A DNA stretch of 7,595 nucleotides from an uncultured Hyphomicrobiales bacterium (GTDB taxonomy: Bacteria; Pseudomonadota; Alphaproteobacteria; Rhizobiales; CAJQND01), in the NCBI GenBank assembly GCA_905479595.1, contig CAJQND010000094.1:1-7595 (forward strand), read 5' to 3'. The translations under genes were made by a program, and so were the position numbers. Shown piece by piece: positions 6,007 through 7,595 of the stretch (the stretch's first letter is position 1; every line of letters begins with the position of its first letter). The notes under the pieces were generated by a model. It was not told the DNA's origin, ran no database searches, and saw only the letters and a program-made list of their open reading frames with translations.

Positions 6007-6891
6007 ATGTCAGGCATTACAGACACGACGCGGGGATACATCTTCGGTTTCATCGGGGTTGCGATTTTTGGCGCAACTTTGCCCGCAACGCGCCTCGCAG
6101 TGGAGGTTTTCGATCCCTGGTTTATAACCGCTGCACGCGCCGCAATTGCCGGCATTGCAGCTGCGGTCTGCCTTCTGGTCATGGGCAAAAAGGTTCCAAG
6201 CGGTGCAGGACCAACCCTCATCGTCATAGCATTGTGCCTGATTTTCGGTTTTCCGGGGTTTTCCAGCCTTGCCATGGTTACTGTTCCGGCATCGCACGGT
6301 GGAGTGGTGCTGGGAATCCTCCCACTCGCAACCGCGGTTGCGGCCGTTCTCGTTGCAGGAGAGCGCCCACCGGCCCGGTTTTGGGCGCTGGCGGTGGTTG
6401 GCGCGGGGCTGGTCGTTGCGTTTTCAATGCGAAAAGGCGGGTTTTCGATATCTTCAGGCGATTGGTGGCTGTTCGCCGCCGGTGTCAGCGCGGCTTTCGG
6501 CTATGCTTTGTCTGGACGGATGGCGCGTAACTTGCCCGGTTGGGAAGTGATATCCTGGGCGCTTGTGTTTTGCCTGCCCATCACAATCACCGCGAGCTGG
6601 GTATTATGGGAACCAGTATATGCCAGCGCAAACCAGATCCAATGGTTGAGCCTTGGGTATCTTGGCCTCTTTTCCATGTTCCTTGGATTTTTTGCATGGA
6701 ACACCGGTCTGGCGCTCGGTGGTGTGGCGCAGGTCGGGCAGGTTCAGTTGTTGCAGACGTTCATTACCCTGGCCGTCAGCGCGGTTTTACTGGGAGAACA
6801 TATAGATAGCGAAACGCTGTTTTTTGCCGTCGCCGTGGTAGCAGTTGTTGCGTTGGGCAAACGCCGAAGCGCAAAGGCCAAGACAATTTAA
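6007..6891 (+). CDS. EamA-domain (DMT superfamily) transporter
   Basis: Inner-membrane protein of 294 residues with two EamA repeats, each predicted to have five membrane helices (ten in total). The first repeat spans about 11-142 and contains GYIFGFIGVAIFGATLPATR and the typical end SHGGVVLGILPLATAVAA followed by AGERP. The second spans about 150-286 and ends VAQVGQVQLLQTFITLAVSA followed by LLGEHID, the usual DMT signature. A short basic C-terminus (GKRRSAKAK) is probably cytoplasmic. These are small-molecule or metabolite exporters in general; the substrate cannot be told from sequence. I prefer the ATG at 6007 (MSGITDTTRG, with GGGG at 5995-5998 eight bases upstream). An ATG at 5923 would add 28 unlike residues and overlap the start of the divergent djlA-like gene. 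The TAA overlaps the convergent aldo/keto reductase end. Confidence 0.93.
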   Translation: MSGITDTTRGYIFGFIGVAIFGATLPATRLAVEVFDPWFITAARAAIAGIAAAVCLLVMGKKVPSGAGPTLIVIALCLIFGFPGFSSLAMVTVPASHGGVVLGILPLATAVAAVLVAGERPPARFWALAVVGAGLVVAFSMRKGGFSISSGDWWLFAAGVSAAFGYALSGRMARNLPGWEVISWALVFCLPITITASWVLWEPVYASANQIQWLSLGYLGLFSMFLGFFAWNTGLALGGVAQVGQVQLLQTFITLAVSAVLLGEHIDSETLFFAVAVVAVVALGKRRSAKAKTI

Positions 6892-7595
6892 GAATGCCCC
6901 ATGATTTCTCGCGGCTTGTAAGGTGCCTCCAGCTTTGCCATCGTGCGGGCATCCAGCGTGATATCTAAAGCCGCAATGGCATCATCAATGTGGGCCATCT
7001 TAGTGCCGCCGACAATTGGCGCGGTTACCTTTGCCAAAACCCAGGCAAGTGCCACCTGGGCGGGCTTTACGCCCAACCGCTCGGCCACTTTTTCCACCCG
7101 CGCCAAAATGGCATAGTCTTGCCGGGAGCCAAAATAACCGGCTAACATCTTGTCTGTTTCACCACGCTGCGTCGCTTTACCAACCTTTGGCCGGTTACCA
7201 GCCAGGAACCCCCGTGCAATGGGCGACCATGGCACGAGAGCAACATCGTGCGCCGCGCAATACGGGTTCATTTCTCGCTCTTCTTCGCGGTACAAAAGAT
7301 TGTAGAAATTTTGCATCACCGCAAATTGTGCCTGGCCATTGGCCCGCTGCTCAGCGCGCATTTTTGCAAACTGCCAGGTCCACATGGAAGACGCACCGAG
7401 ATAAAGCGCCTTACCGGCACGCACCACCTGGTCAAGCGCCTCCATCACTTCTTCAAGCGGGGTATCGGGGTCAAGCCGGTGAATATAGAGAATGTCTACA
7501 TAGTCCGTACCAAGCCGTTTCAGGGAAGCATCGACCGCCTCACGGATATGTTTGCGCGACAGACCTTTGCCATTTGGTCCCATTTTCATATCCAG
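6888..7595 (-). CDS. Aldo/keto reductase, C-terminal part (N-terminus beyond right edge)
   Basis: NADPH-dependent aldo/keto reductase with a TIM-barrel fold; the window holds roughly the last 235 residues and the frame is still open at 7595. Visible signatures are GLSRKHIREAVDASLKRLGT, then DYVDILYIHRLDPDTPLEE, where His is the active-site histidine of the Asp-Tyr-Lys-His tetrad, GKALYLGASSMWTWQFA, FAVMQNFYNLLYREEEREM, and VPWSPIARGFLAG. The cofactor-binding end is APIVGGTKMAHIDDAI. The Asp, Tyr and Lys of the tetrad lie upstream, outside the window. The sequence resembles the broad family of MFS-independent soluble AKRs annotated as general oxidoreductases; the substrate is unknown. In-frame ATGs at 7589 and 7583 are internal, not the real start. 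The stop overlaps that of the convergent EamA gene. Confidence 0.95.
   Translation of the reverse strand: MDMKMGPNGKGLSRKHIREAVDASLKRLGTDYVDILYIHRLDPDTPLEEVMEALDQVVRAGKALYLGASSMWTWQFAKMRAEQRANGQAQFAVMQNFYNLLYREEEREMNPYCAAHDVALVPWSPIARGFLAGNRPKVGKATQRGETDKMLAGYFGSRQDYAILARVEKVAERLGVKPAQVALAWVLAKVTAPIVGGTKMAHIDDAIAALDITLDARTMAKLEAPYKPREIMGHS

Noticed and set aside
5229..6530. 433-codon plus-strand open frame running antisense through the djlA-like gene and into the EamA gene in another frame
   Set aside because: The protein has no recognisable domain, is Arg/Cys/His-rich in the part overlapping the EamA gene as out-of-frame translations are, and is fully covered by well-supported genes.

Overview
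The window reads as ordinary chromosome from an alphaproteobacterium, probably of the Rhizobiales/Hyphomicrobiales kind. The clues are the gene order (J-domain protein, AmpD-like amidase, rnpB, then the division/cell-wall cluster), the alpha-type RNase P RNA, and the motifs of the encoded proteins. There is no insertion sequence, CRISPR array, tRNA or phage gene, and nothing suggests recent transfer.

Layout. On the minus strand, running right to left from about 3842 to the left edge, is the start of the dcw cluster: rsmH (16S rRNA methyltransferase), ftsL, ftsI (division transpeptidase) and murE (cut by the left edge, N-terminal 228 residues present). The genes are locked together by ATGA, TAATG and TAA-gc-ATG junctions, as expected of one translationally coupled operon. 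mraZ, the usual first gene of this cluster, is not in front of rsmH. Between rsmH and the next gene lie a short regulatory region (about 3843-4020) and rnpB (about 4021-4428, minus), with a clear sigma70-type promoter just upstream.

Further right, still on the minus strand, a TerB/J-domain co-chaperone-like gene (5262-5930) is followed, with a 4-nt ATGA overlap, by an AmpD-like N-acetylmuramoyl-L-alanine amidase carrying a C-terminal peptidoglycan-binding domain (4504-5265). Divergent from these is a plus-strand EamA/DMT-family transporter (6007-6891). It ends tail to tail with, and overlaps by a few bases, a minus-strand aldo/keto reductase (6888 to the right edge, N-terminus missing).

Functional theme: murE, ftsI, ftsL and the amidase all concern peptidoglycan synthesis, septation or turnover. 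rsmH and rnpB are RNA-maturation functions embedded in the same conserved neighbourhood. The transporter and reductase look like unrelated accessory genes.

I did not find an undescribed system. The points most worth a second look are the missing mraZ, the palindromes and GANTC site in the short dcw leader, the tandem hairpins without a U-tract behind rnpB, a repeated short motif in the FtsL tail, and the amidase that has a wall-binding domain but no visible export signal.
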